From contig WELB01000338.1 in the NCBI GenBank assembly GCA_009602725.1, forward strand, positions 1 through 24,056: 24,056 nucleotides of DNA, written 5' to 3'. Below the pieces are notes generated by a model. The model saw nothing but the letters and a program-made list of their open reading frames with translations, ran no database searches and was not told the DNA's origin. Made by a program: the position numbers and the translations under genes. Below are positions 9,306 to 17,008 of this stretch, one piece after another; within the stretch, counting starts at the first letter, position 1; every line of letters starts with the position of its first letter. Source of the DNA: Spirogloea muscicola. Taxonomy: Eukaryota; Streptophyta; Zygnematophyceae; Spirogloeales; Spirogloeaceae.

Positions 9306-12300
9306 TCAGTAACCCCTGCTAAGCAGCCGCAGATCAGAGATGCTGGGCTCCTGGAAGTGGGTCCCCTGGCCAGAGCCAGAGGCAGCAGCGAGGGCTCTGC
9401 CGGCACGAAGGTGCAGCGCCCGGGCCATGGACCTCTGCAGCGAGACGGCCAGGCGCATTCGATACACTTGCGCCAGCGACCCGGCTGCAGGGAAGTCAAC
9501 CGGCTCCCCATGGAAGCGCCGGGCGATGGTGTGGCGGGCGAGCTGGGTGAGCAGCTCGAGCCACCGAGCGCCCAGCGCCCCATGTGTGTCGATGGCCAAC
9601 GGGAAGAACTCGTCTTCCCGCGGATGATCCGCGTACTTCAGCTCTTTGGCCCGAGCAGCGCAGGCGACCGCATACCCAGCCGTGGTGGCACATTTGGCTG
9701 GGTGTGAGCGGTCATAGGCATCAGTAGTCACCACGTCCAGGAGAAGACGTGGCCCGCCGGCCTGTCGGGTGGCCACCAGGTCTACACGCCTGGCATGGAG
9801 ACCGTCGGCCCTGTGCTGGATTGGCATGATTCCGGAGTGCTCTGCTGCCACGGAGAAACCAGCCTCCAACAGGATGCCATGCATTACGTCGCGGAGGCGG
9901 TCGTGGGCCGCTGTCCGCTCTCCGCCGTGGGAACAGCGCAGAACATGAGCAGCCAGCTCTCCAGGCTCGGTCCCGCGCTCGCCACACTCACATTGACGCA
10001 CACCCTGGAGACATGGCGGCAGTAGGCCCAGGAGCCGGTGGACGGCACTTCGGAATACCTCGTCCGGGAGGGTGAGGGCGTCGTAGAGGGGGAGGGCCTG
10101 GAGCCACGCCGCAGCCCCCGGGGAAGAGGCCGAGTGGAGTCTCGCGCGCCCGCGCAAGTCGGCCTCGGGGAGCTGGAGCACGGCGGTGGTGTAGGCGGCC
10201 TTGTCGACCACTGCCGCGATGCGCGCTTGGACGCGCAAGTCGGCGGTGTGCGCGAGGTGCGCAAAGGATACCGCCTGGCCGGCCAGGTCCGGGTGCGCCG
10301 CGAGCAGCTCCTGGTGGGCGGAGCGAAGCGACACCTGGAACGGCAGCGGGCCCATGTCGACCTCCGCCACCGCCTGCTCCAGTGCCCGCCGGCCGTGGAC
10401 CAAGAAGCGCTGGGCCACGGAGGCGGCAGTCTGCGCCCAGCTGCCGAGGTATGCCGCCCGGCAAGAACGAGCGAGCGGGCGCAGGCCGAGACCACCGTGG
10501 CTGAGGGGTAGCGCCGCCTGGTGGATAGCTGCTGGCGACTGGAGGAAGCCCTGGTGGCGGACCAGGGCCGCCAAGCTCGCCACCATGCTTGCATCGAAAT
10601 CTGCATACGCTGCCAACGCCCCAGGGGACGGCGGAGTGGCCCGCGTCAGGTACTGGGGCCGCTGCCCAATGGCCCTGGTCAACATGGCCAGCGATAGTTG
10701 CATGTCGTCCAGCTCGGGAAGCCGGGCCGCAGGCTGAAGGTGCTCCGCCAGGCGGGCTCGCAGCTGCCCCTCCACGAAGGACGGCGCGCCGATGGGGACC
10801 CCCAGCAGGGTGAAGCCATCTGCTGGAGTTTGGCAGCCGGTGGGCAGCGTCAGGTTGGGTGGGAGGCCGCTGGGAGACCAGGCCGCGCACTTTGACGCCC
10901 GGGTGGACAGGCCGAGGGTGGCCAGCTGCAGCTCAAGGGTGATGAAGGCCGCCGCCACGTCTTCCGGAGGGCCGACGATGGTGGTGTCGTCCGCGAAGGA
11001 GGGGAGTAGGACTCCTGGGTGTGCCGCGGCGGTTGCCTGCAGGGCCCGGTGGTGAGCGAGCGCAAAGTAGAAGCCGGCGAGGGGGTCTCCTTGCCGCGTG
11101 CCCGCTTGGGACTGCAGGACCTCCACTTGATCTCCCCCTGTCCGCCAGAGGAGGTCGCTGGGCTGACCGTACCCCAAGCGGAAAAAGGGTACCAGGGAGG
11201 GGAAGGATGCCCGGAGCTCCTCCGCAATGCTGGCGCGCTCCACAGTGTTGAAGGCATTCTTCACGTCAACGGCCAGCACCAGCCACCCCGGGTGCTGGTC
11301 CAAGGTCGCACGAACCCCATGGACGACGGCCTCGCCCCCACTCCGCAGCCCCGCGCCGTACTGGTGTGGCGCCATGTGCACCTGCGCCGGCCCCGCATGC
11401 TGCTGCCAGAGTACGCGGCTCACCAGGCGGTACAGGACCTCCCCAATGGCAATGGGCCTGACTCCCCCGCTCGGCTTGTCGAGGGCGAGCAGCGTGCTGG
11501 TGCACAGTACGCCGCGGATGCTGGCCGGCACATTGTCGCGGGCCATATGCTGGCAGATCTGCAGCAGCGCGTTGAAGTCTGTTGCCTCACCCTCAAGGAA
11601 GATCTCCCGCAGGTGCTCAGTTAGCATGCGGGAGGGGCCGCCGGCGGCTGCGCGACGGCTGGTCTGGAGAGCCTTCATGAGGGCGTCGGCGTCCAAGACC
11701 ACCTCCTCCGGCGGGGCGAACGCGGCCAACCACGGTGGCAGGGGGGAGCTGGACGGGGGGTGGAGGGAGTCCAGAGCCGCCCGGGTTGCCGCATTGGTCG
11801 GCGCCAGCATCGCATCGTCCAGGGCCTGCACAGCCCGGGAGAGCTCGCCCGCGTGGCCGTAGCGAAGAGCCCTGCGGACGCTGGCGGCCCGGTCGTGTGT
11901 TGCCCCTCGACCACCACGGTTGGCTTCGGATGCCGCCACGGCTGCGTCGTGCCTCGCCAGGAGCTCCTCCCAGTGCCCGCTCTCGAACAACTGGACGCGT
12001 TCCAAGAGGGGCTGCTGGCCCTGCTTGCGGCTGTCGAGAGAGACCCGCCCGAGCAACAGCCGGGGGAAGAGGATGAACAGCTTCCACGCCGCCTCGTCTC
12101 TGTGGTCCACGACGATCCGCTGTGTCACCGGGCGGAGCGCGCGGCGGAGGTGTGGGCGTGCCCAGCGTGGAACATGGCGTAGGAGCGGCAGGGCCGCCTG
12201 GCGGTGAACTGCGGCCAGGTCAAGGTCGGCCAGCCACTGCCAGTGGTGAGGCGTGGGCGGGGACGGCGCGGGAGGCCTGCCTGGTCTGCCCCGACGACCA

Positions 12301-13205
12301 CCCGCCGCCGCTGCGCTCCGCGCCTGCTCCGCACGGTTGATGTTGCCCGCGCAAGTTCGCTGGTGGTTGGACCGGCCGGACCGCGTGGTGAAGGTCCTCT
12401 GGCAAAGCTGGCACCGAGGCGGGTCGGGCGAGGGAGGAGAGGGCGACGGCGGTGGAGCCGGCTCGCTCGGCGGGGGTGGAGGCGGCGGAGATGGGGGGGG
12501 CGTCGATGGCGCCGACTGTGGAAGGCTGGGCGGCTCGAGAGGCGGGATGGCGGATGATCGGGAAGGCGGCGTCGGAGGAGGTGGGGGCGGTGGGGACGTC
12601 GGCGGCTGTGGTGACGACGGCTCGGCGGGCGGTAGCGGCTGCCGCACCACTGTCGCCGGAGAAGCACACTCAGGGGCGTCAGGGCCGAGCACATGGGACA
12701 TGGTACCCTGAGGATGGAGGAGCGTGGTCACCTCGTGGGTCCCCTCGCTTCTCAGGGGTGGAGGCGATAACGTTGGTGCCCGACACTTCTCTCGGGCGGG
12801 AGGCGATAGAGTAGTGGCCTCCGTGGAATGCTCCGTGGAATGCTCCGTGGAATGCTCCGCCCGAGTGGATGCCAGGGCCTGGACGATGGGGCTGCAAGCC
12901 GCGACGGCCGCTGCGGGCGGCGGGCCGGTGGGGCTGGCATGCCCCTTGCAGTGTCGCCGATGCACAGAGACACCATGGGGAGTTGCGAAATCCCGCGGGC
13001 AGGTGGGGCACGGCGCGCGCGGGGGCTTCGCAGGCGAGGGTGGCGACGGCGGAAGAAGGGGGGGCTGCGGCGGAGGTGGCGTGGTGGCGGCATGGAAGGC
13101 GGCGAGGGTGAGAAACCGCTGCGCCCACGCGAACTTGGCCGGGGGAAGTTCGGGACTCCGGCTCCGAGGGCGGCGCCGAGAGCTGCACGCCGCCGCGGAC
13201 CCCAT
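9306..13205 (-). CDS. Non-LTR retrotransposon polyprotein: zinc knuckles, reverse transcriptase, RLE endonuclease
   Basis: 1299 aa from the ATG at 13205 (GCCCGCCATGG context); an upstream open stretch to 13316 lacks an ATG. Domains by residue: CCHC knuckle 1 (C66, C69, H82, C86); a 4-aa repeat at 117-129; a Pro-rich linker 190-263; CCHC knuckle 2 (C265, C268, H281, C285); an AT-hook-like RRGRPGRPP at 304-312; and the RT. RT motifs are GGVRPIAI 580-587, VDVKNAF with D647, GTRQGDPL 702-709, FADD with D739/D740 and LLGVPIG 800-806. The C-terminal module has CECG..HVLRC (C1072, C1074, H1087, C1091), HD 1101-1102, RRVDLV (D1142), LLLDVV (D1157) and KELKY 1188-1191. It ends SDLRLLSRGY. RT and nuclease catalytic residues are all present, so it should be active. 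The predicted role is to nick target DNA and reverse transcribe its own RNA. I cannot assign the clade within the R2 group. Confidence 0.9.
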   Translation of the reverse strand: MGSAAACSSRRRPRSRSPELPPAKFAWAQRFLTLAAFHAATTPPPPQPPLLPPSPPSPAKPPRAPCPTCPRDFATPHGVSVHRRHCKGHASPTGPPPAAAVAACSPIVQALASTRAEHSTEHSTEHSTEATTLSPPAREKCRAPTLSPPPLRSEGTHEVTTLLHPQGTMSHVLGPDAPECASPATVVRQPLPPAEPSSPQPPTSPPPPPPPTPPSRSSAIPPLEPPSLPQSAPSTPPPSPPPPPPPSEPAPPPSPSPPSPDPPRCQLCQRTFTTRSGRSNHQRTCAGNINRAEQARSAAAAGGRRGRPGRPPAPSPPTPHHWQWLADLDLAAVHRQAALPLLRHVPRWARPHLRRALRPVTQRIVVDHRDEAAWKLFILFPRLLLGRVSLDSRKQGQQPLLERVQLFESGHWEELLARHDAAVAASEANRGGRGATHDRAASVRRALRYGHAGELSRAVQALDDAMLAPTNAATRAALDSLHPPSSSPLPPWLAAFAPPEEVVLDADALMKALQTSRRAAAGGPSRMLTEHLREIFLEGEATDFNALLQICQHMARDNVPASIRGVLCTSTLLALDKPSGGVRPIAIGEVLYRLVSRVLWQQHAGPAQVHMAPHQYGAGLRSGGEAVVHGVRATLDQHPGWLVLAVDVKNAFNTVERASIAEELRASFPSLVPFFRLGYGQPSDLLWRTGGDQVEVLQSQAGTRQGDPLAGFYFALAHHRALQATAAAHPGVLLPSFADDTTIVGPPEDVAAAFITLELQLATLGLSTRASKCAAWSPSGLPPNLTLPTGCQTPADGFTLLGVPIGAPSFVEGQLRARLAEHLQPAARLPELDDMQLSLAMLTRAIGQRPQYLTRATPPSPGALAAYADFDASMVASLAALVRHQGFLQSPAAIHQAALPLSHGGLGLRPLARSCRAAYLGSWAQTAASVAQRFLVHGRRALEQAVAEVDMGPLPFQVSLRSAHQELLAAHPDLAGQAVSFAHLAHTADLRVQARIAAVVDKAAYTTAVLQLPEADLRGRARLHSASSPGAAAWLQALPLYDALTLPDEVFRSAVHRLLGLLPPCLQGVRQCECGERGTEPGELAAHVLRCSHGGERTAAHDRLRDVMHGILLEAGFSVAAEHSGIMPIQHRADGLHARRVDLVATRQAGGPRLLLDVVTTDAYDRSHPAKCATTAGYAVACAARAKELKYADHPREDEFFPLAIDTHGALGARWLELLTQLARHTIARRFHGEPVDFPAAGSLAQVYRMRLAVSLQRSMARALHLRAGRALAAASGSGQGTHFQEPSISDLRLLSRGY
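12823..12858 (-). repeat. Three 12-bp tandem repeats within the A ORF
   Basis: GTGGAATGCTCC (plus strand) is repeated exactly three times, encoding EHSTEHSTEHST-like repeats between zinc knuckle 1 and the Pro-rich linker. A whole-codon unit keeps the frame. Confidence 0.85.
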
Positions 13206-13212
13206 GGCGGGC

Positions 13213-13236
13213 GCCGCCGGCGACGGCGCCGGCGGC
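13213..13236 (-). promoter_or_regulatory. GC-rich 5' UTR hairpin just upstream of the A ORF start
   Basis: GCCGCCGGCG and CGCCGGCGGC form a perfect 10-bp stem with a 4-base loop, ending 7 bases upstream of the ATG. It could influence translation or RNA stability; no ribozyme fold is evident to me. Confidence 0.5.
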
Positions 13237-13304
13237 GGCCCGGGGTTTAAGAGGGGTGGCGGCCGCGGCGGCGGCGCCCGCGACCAGATGGATGGTGTGC
13301 GCTG

Positions 13305-13414
13305 CAGCCAGCCCAAAGAAGAACGAACAACGTACGAGAAGGGGGTCTGGTCGAAGCGCTAAGAAAAACAAGCACACACAGAAACAAAGCAGCTACGAGT
13401 CGCTCGGAGAACCA
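13305..13414 (-). repeat. 5' part of the older A2-like tail split by element A
   Basis: On the minus strand it reads CGTAGCTGCTTTGTTTC, TTAGCGCTTCGACC, CTTCTCGTACGTTGTTC and then GGGCTGGCTG. There it is cut, and the sequence CAGCGC leads into element A. Joined to 9146-9179 it gives a normal tail, with the insertion point in the hairpin. Confidence 0.75.
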
Positions 13415-13454
13415 CACCTGAACCCTATTCAGGACCTAGCCCTATCTCTCGGCA

Positions 13455-13545
13455 CCTGTTGTGGCCCTTTGGACTTTGTCCATCCTTTTCTGAGTGGCTT
13501 CTGCCAGCCCCTCTTCTATGGGCGAGCTCATTCTCTTGTCTCAAG
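13455..13545 (+). repeat. G-type retrotransposon tail
   Basis: GTGGCCCTTTGGACTTTGTC, then a degenerate hairpin TGGCTTCTGCCAGCCCC and TATGGGCGAGCTCATTC. This is the uninterrupted version of the tail split at 1941-2512. From 13546 to 13688 nothing else is recognised. Confidence 0.5.
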
Positions 13546-13688
13546 CCCTGGAACCTTTCACGTGATTCCTACTTTTCCCCTGTCGGCTACAGGATCTCGT
13601 TTCCCCCGCTTGGCATGTCGTCATCTTGGTATATGCCTGTAGGCTTTCAGAGCTTTTAGCGCTTCTCTCTTTTAGCAGACTCTGCATG

Positions 13689-14633
13689 CTCTTCCCCGGG
13701 GGCTGCGGCGTGGCTCCAGGCCCTCCCCCTCTACGACGCCCTCACCCTCCCGGACGAGGTATTCCGAAGTGCCGTCCACCGGCTCCTGGGCCTACTGCCG
13801 CCATGTCTCCAGGGTGTGCGTCAATGTGAGTGTGGCGAGCGCGGGACCGAGCCTGGAGAGCTGGCTGCTCATGTTCTGCGCTGTTCCCACGGCGGAGAGC
13901 GGACAGCGGCCCACGACCGCCTCCGCGACGTAATGCATGGCATCCTGTTGGAGGCTGGTTTCTCCGTGGCAGCAGAGCACTCCGGAATCATGCCAATCCA
14001 GCACAGGGCCGACGGTCTCCATGCCAGGCGTGTAGACCTGGTGGCCACCCGACAGGCCGGCGGGCCACGTCTTCTCCTGGACGTGGTGACTACTGATGCC
14101 TATGACCGCTCACACCCAGCCAAATGTGCCACCACGGCTGGGTATGCGGTCGCCTGCGCTGCTCGGGCCAAAGAGCTGAAGTACGCGGATCATCCGCGGG
14201 AAGACGAGTTCTTCCCGTTGGCCATCGACACACATGGGGCGCTGGGCGCTCGGTGGCTCGAGCTGCTCACCCAGCTCGCCCGCCACACCATCGCCCGGCG
14301 CTTCCATGGGGAGCCGGTTGACTTCCCTGCAGCCGGGTCGCTGGCGCAAGTGTATCGAATGCGCCTGGCCGTCTCGCTGCAGAGGTCCATGGCCCGGGCG
14401 CTGCACCTTCGTGCCGGCAGAGCCCTCGCTGCTGCCTCTGGCTCTGGCCAGGGGACCCACTTCCAGGAGCCCAGCATCTCTGATCTGCGGCTGCTTAGCA
14501 GGGGTTACTGAGTGTCTCGTAGCAGCTTTGTTTCTGTTACTTAGCGCTTCCCCTGGCCCCCTTCTCGTACTCTGTTCATTCTTTTTCGGGCTGGTTGTTC
14601 CAGCCCCTATTCTCAATGGGCGAGCACTTTCTT
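13689..14633 (+). mobile_element. 5'-truncated copy of element A (C-terminal 230 aa plus 3' UTR)
   Basis: It begins at CTCTTCCCCGGGGG and matches 10128-9306 as a reverse complement with no indel. The 230 shared codons are identical, and translations of the other frames are also identical. The open frame in the copy (13816-14511) keeps the CCHC and both nuclease Asp residues and ends SDLRLLSRGY. It lacks the RT and a start of its own, so I treat it as a dead truncated copy. The hairpin is at 14588-14606. The tail ends CACTTTCTT at 14633, followed by 12 bases absent from the left arm and then IR-unit DNA. Confidence 0.85.
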
Positions 14634-14645
14634 CGTTGAGAAGGC

Positions 14646-15430
14646 CCTTCATTGAGGAGGCCAACCACCTCACCAGTCGGGCGAAGGACGACGCGCGACA
14701 TTAGAGAAAGCGCAAACCTTAATAGCGGTACGCGACGCTGAAAACCTGAACTTCCAGCGCGCGACGGCAGCACAAGCCCCATCTCGGAATCTGAATTCCT
14801 AGTTCTTAGGCACGGGTTTCCGCATTCGGCGGCGACTCCAGCGGCTCCGCGAAACCTCTACGTGGTATACAAAGAGTAGAAGCGCCCAAGGAGGTTTCTC
14901 TTTTTCATTCCCCTGGACGCCTGTATGACACATTGTTTACAATTCAACCGTTATCTTATTGCCTTGTCTTGACGCATTGATTGTTTGGCTCGGACCTTTG
15001 CTTGCGACACCAACGCCTTCGGCCTGCCTCAGGGAAAGCGCTTGACGATAATCATTTCTTGCAGACGGCGGGTCTCAGCAGGCCGGCCATTAGTCATGCG
15101 CGTTGCAACGTGCAGGCCCTCGAATATAATTTTACCTTCATGTCAGCCACAGAAACTTAAAAGAATTTGAACTGCTTTGAAAATCCAATCCAAGTATACA
15201 ATGTCTGCGTGAGAGTGTCATTGAGCGCTCTGTAGAACAAAGGGATACAGGGCTTGCAATGTTAGGCGATGGCTGTAAGAGGCCAGTCCAACAATAGTAC
15301 AAGTTCTGAAAGGGCCGGAAGTTGCAGAAAGCACAAAACAACTCTCTACAACTCCTGCGCTTAAGCCCCTTGAGAATCCACCTGCTGTTGTCTTAGTATT
15401 TAGATCTGGTTGGCGTCCCCGTGGGAAGCG
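14646..15430 (+). repeat. Right arm of diverged inverted repeat (IR unit)
   Basis: It is the inverse of 8170-9145. It lacks the 122-bp tail insertion and about 85 bases near 14842. It includes an inverted E-type repeat (about 15060-15350, minus). The arm ends at GGCGTCCCCGTGGGAAG. No gene is recognised. Confidence 0.75.
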
Positions 15431-15464
15431 CGGCCAGATTGACTGGTGGCTGGTGGGTGGTATT

Positions 15465-15619
15465 TAGCACTCCGGCTCCTTCAGATCTTGTCCATTGCTT
15501 TGGGCTGGCCTCTCACATTCACCAGTCAATCTGGCTGCGCTTTCTTCCCCTTGCCCCCTTCTCGTACTTTTTGTTCATTGTTTTTGGGCTGGCTTTTCCA
15601 GCCCCTAAACTCAATGGGC
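15465..15619 (+). repeat. F-type tail fused to an A-type tail
   Basis: The F tail (CTTCAGATCTTGTCCATTG, GGGCTGGCCTCTCACA, CCAGTCAATCTGG) runs directly into an A-type tail at GCGCTTTCTTCCCC. The A-type part has its hairpin GGGCTGGCTTTTCCAGCCC at 15586-15604 and ends CTCAATGGGC. Confidence 0.6.
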
Positions 15620-15637
15620 CCTTTCTCGCCCATTGAG
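15610..15637. repeat. Fold-back of the tail tip
   Basis: CTCAATGGGC (15610-15619), CCTTTCTC, then GCCCATTGAG (15628-15637). The tail's terminal box is followed by its own reverse complement at the junction with the next truncated element. Confidence 0.85.
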
Positions 15638-15897
15638 AGGTCTATGGCCCGGGCGTTGCACCTTCGTGCCGGCAGAGCCCTCGCTGCTGCCTCTGGCTCC
15701 GGCCAGGGGACCCACTTCCACGAGCCTAGCATCTCCGACCTGCGGCTGCTTAGCAGAGGTTACTGAGTGATTCGTAGCTGCTTTGTTTCTCTGTGTGCTT
15801 GTTTTCTTAGCGCTTCCCCTGGCCCCCTTCTCGTACTGTTCATTCGTTTTTGGGCTGGCTTTTCCAGCCCCTATCTCAATGGGCGAGCACTTTCTTC
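15638..15897 (+). mobile_element. 5'-truncated A2 element end
   Basis: It begins AGGTCTATGGCCCGGGCG, matching element A's codons for RSMARA, and keeps the last ~42 codons to SDLRLLSRGY and TGA. The 3' UTR is A2-type (GTGATTCGTAGCTGC, GTGTGCTTG), with its hairpin at 15852-15870 and end GCGAGCACTTTCTTCTTTC. A single substitution gives HEPS instead of QEPS. Confidence 0.75.
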
Positions 15898-16192
15898 TTT
15901 CTCGCGGTCCACGCGCGCGGGGGCCGTGCTATGGCTACTGCTTCCGGGTCTCGACAGAGTGCCGCTTTTCCTGCTTCGAGTTACTTTGATCTGCTGTTGC
16001 TCAAACGTGGATACTCAGCATCCATCTGCATCTCCCTCCGCACCGTCTCGCACCGTCTCGTGCTTTTCACAGCCCTTGCTTTGTAGTGTAGTCCTTTTCC
16101 GGCACTTTTTACTTTGGCTTTGAACACTGTCCATTCTTTTTGGGTTGGCTTTGCCAGCCCCTCTTCTCTTTGGGCGAGCTCTTCTCTCTCTC
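15898..16192 (+). mobile_element. 5'-truncated C-type element end (C2)
   Basis: GGTCCACGCGCGCG through CTTCCGGGTCTCGACAGAG to SYFDLLLLKRGY matches the 3' end of C1 (22340-22600), followed by the C-type UTR. The hairpin GGGTTGGCTTTGCCAGCCC is at 16142-16160. The stop after RGY is lost (TACTCAGCA). It abuts the conserved upstream region of paralogue 2. Confidence 0.7.
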
Positions 16193-16922
16193 TGCGAGTG
16201 GGCGCTCAATAAATCTTTGGTTACCAAGTGGTTACCAGAACAACGACATTGCGGAAAGACGTCGCGAATGCTGAGAACCGAGGGGGCCAAAAGCGCTTTC
16301 TCAAGCTTGCCCGGTAGGATAATCACTTAGGACCCACTAGTGCAGTGGCAATGGCAGGATATTACAGTACTCGTTTGGAATCCTTCCCTCCTGTCATGTC
16401 GGCGCCGGCCCCGAGGGCTGCCTGGCGGCCGCGGTCGGCCCGTCAGCCGGCCGGCCGGCCAGCGAGGACATCACGAGCGTGGCCCGTGCCCGATTGGTTT
16501 GGCTGCTTCTCTCTCCTTTGATTGGAGCGAGAAACCGCGGCCTCGTGCGCCGGCTGCGAGACGTGCGGCATGCCCGGCATGGTGGCGGGCGCCGCGGCGC
16601 GTGGGCAGGAAAGCAGAATGCAGGTGCTGATAATTTGAGAGCGGCTGTGAGAGCCAGCCGGGTGCATGTAATGGGTGTTTTTGTCTATGTAGCAAAGAAT
16701 GCAGGCATCGCAACGCCTCCCTCTCCCTCTCCCACTCCCAAGTCTTCTCGCTCTCTTCGGCCTCTTTCATCTTTCCTTTGCCTCCCATCAATAATCGATT
16801 CTGTCTGAACAGTAAATTGGCTTGATTTGGCCACCCTTTCGTTTCATGCGCACCGCATGCCTTCTCTCTCCTTCTGCACTTTCGGGGCTCGACCCTCCCC
16901 CTCTGAGTCTCTCTCCCTCTTC
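16193..16922 (+). promoter_or_regulatory. Upstream region of paralogue 2
   Basis: It matches the regions at 1289-1898 (inverted) and 22893-23440. It has inverted CCAAT boxes (ATTGG) at 16493-16497 and 16521-16525, a GC-rich block and a pyrimidine-rich stretch leading to the TATA box. The uninterrupted site for the insertion at 896-1281 is at its downstream end. Confidence 0.55.
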
Positions 16923-16928
16923 TATAAG
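16923..16928 (+). promoter_or_regulatory. TATA-like box of paralogue 2
   Basis: TATAAG lies 81 bp upstream of the coding start, the same spacing as in paralogue 1. Confidence 0.6.
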
Positions 16929-17008
16929 AGTCCCGAGGTGCTCGGCCCTCGGCTCAGACGCGCCTGGCTCCTGCCTCCACATCTGCTTGCCCATCTGGCT
17001 ACCTGCAC

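Larger units (their letters stand above)
9180..13298 (-). mobile_element. Full-length R2-type (RLE) non-LTR retrotransposon, family A
   Basis: A 4.1 kb element is bounded by the 6-bp duplication GCGCTG (9174-9179 and 13299-13304). It has a short GC-rich 5' UTR with a strong hairpin, one intact ORF, and a ~125-bp 3' UTR. That UTR holds a GTACTCTGTTCATTC box, the hairpin at 9211-9229, CAATGGGCGAGC and a terminal CTTTCTTTTTT, with no poly(A). It lies inside an older A-like tail, splitting the tail's hairpin. Known RLE elements (R2, R4, NeSL, CRE and relatives) use target-primed reverse transcription; I infer the same here. The intact ORF and the apparently identical truncated copy at 13689-14633 suggest recent activity. 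Confidence 0.85.

Noticed and set aside
12823-12858. CRISPR-like array
   Set aside because: It is three adjacent 12-bp coding repeats without spacers.
9306-13205. RT as a group II intron, retron or DGR protein
   Set aside because: N-terminal zinc knuckles, the C-terminal CCHC plus D-x14-D nuclease, TSDs and 5' truncation fit RLE non-LTR elements.
13237-13298. HDV-like self-cleaving ribozyme at the 5' end of element A
   Set aside because: R2 elements often have one, but I could not lay out the required nested double pseudoknot from this sequence.
11019-13362. Long plus-strand open frames opposite element A (for example 11019-11624, 12253-12711, 12724-13362)
   Set aside because: They are antisense shadows of the GC-rich RT ORF, have low-complexity translations and show no recognisable domain.
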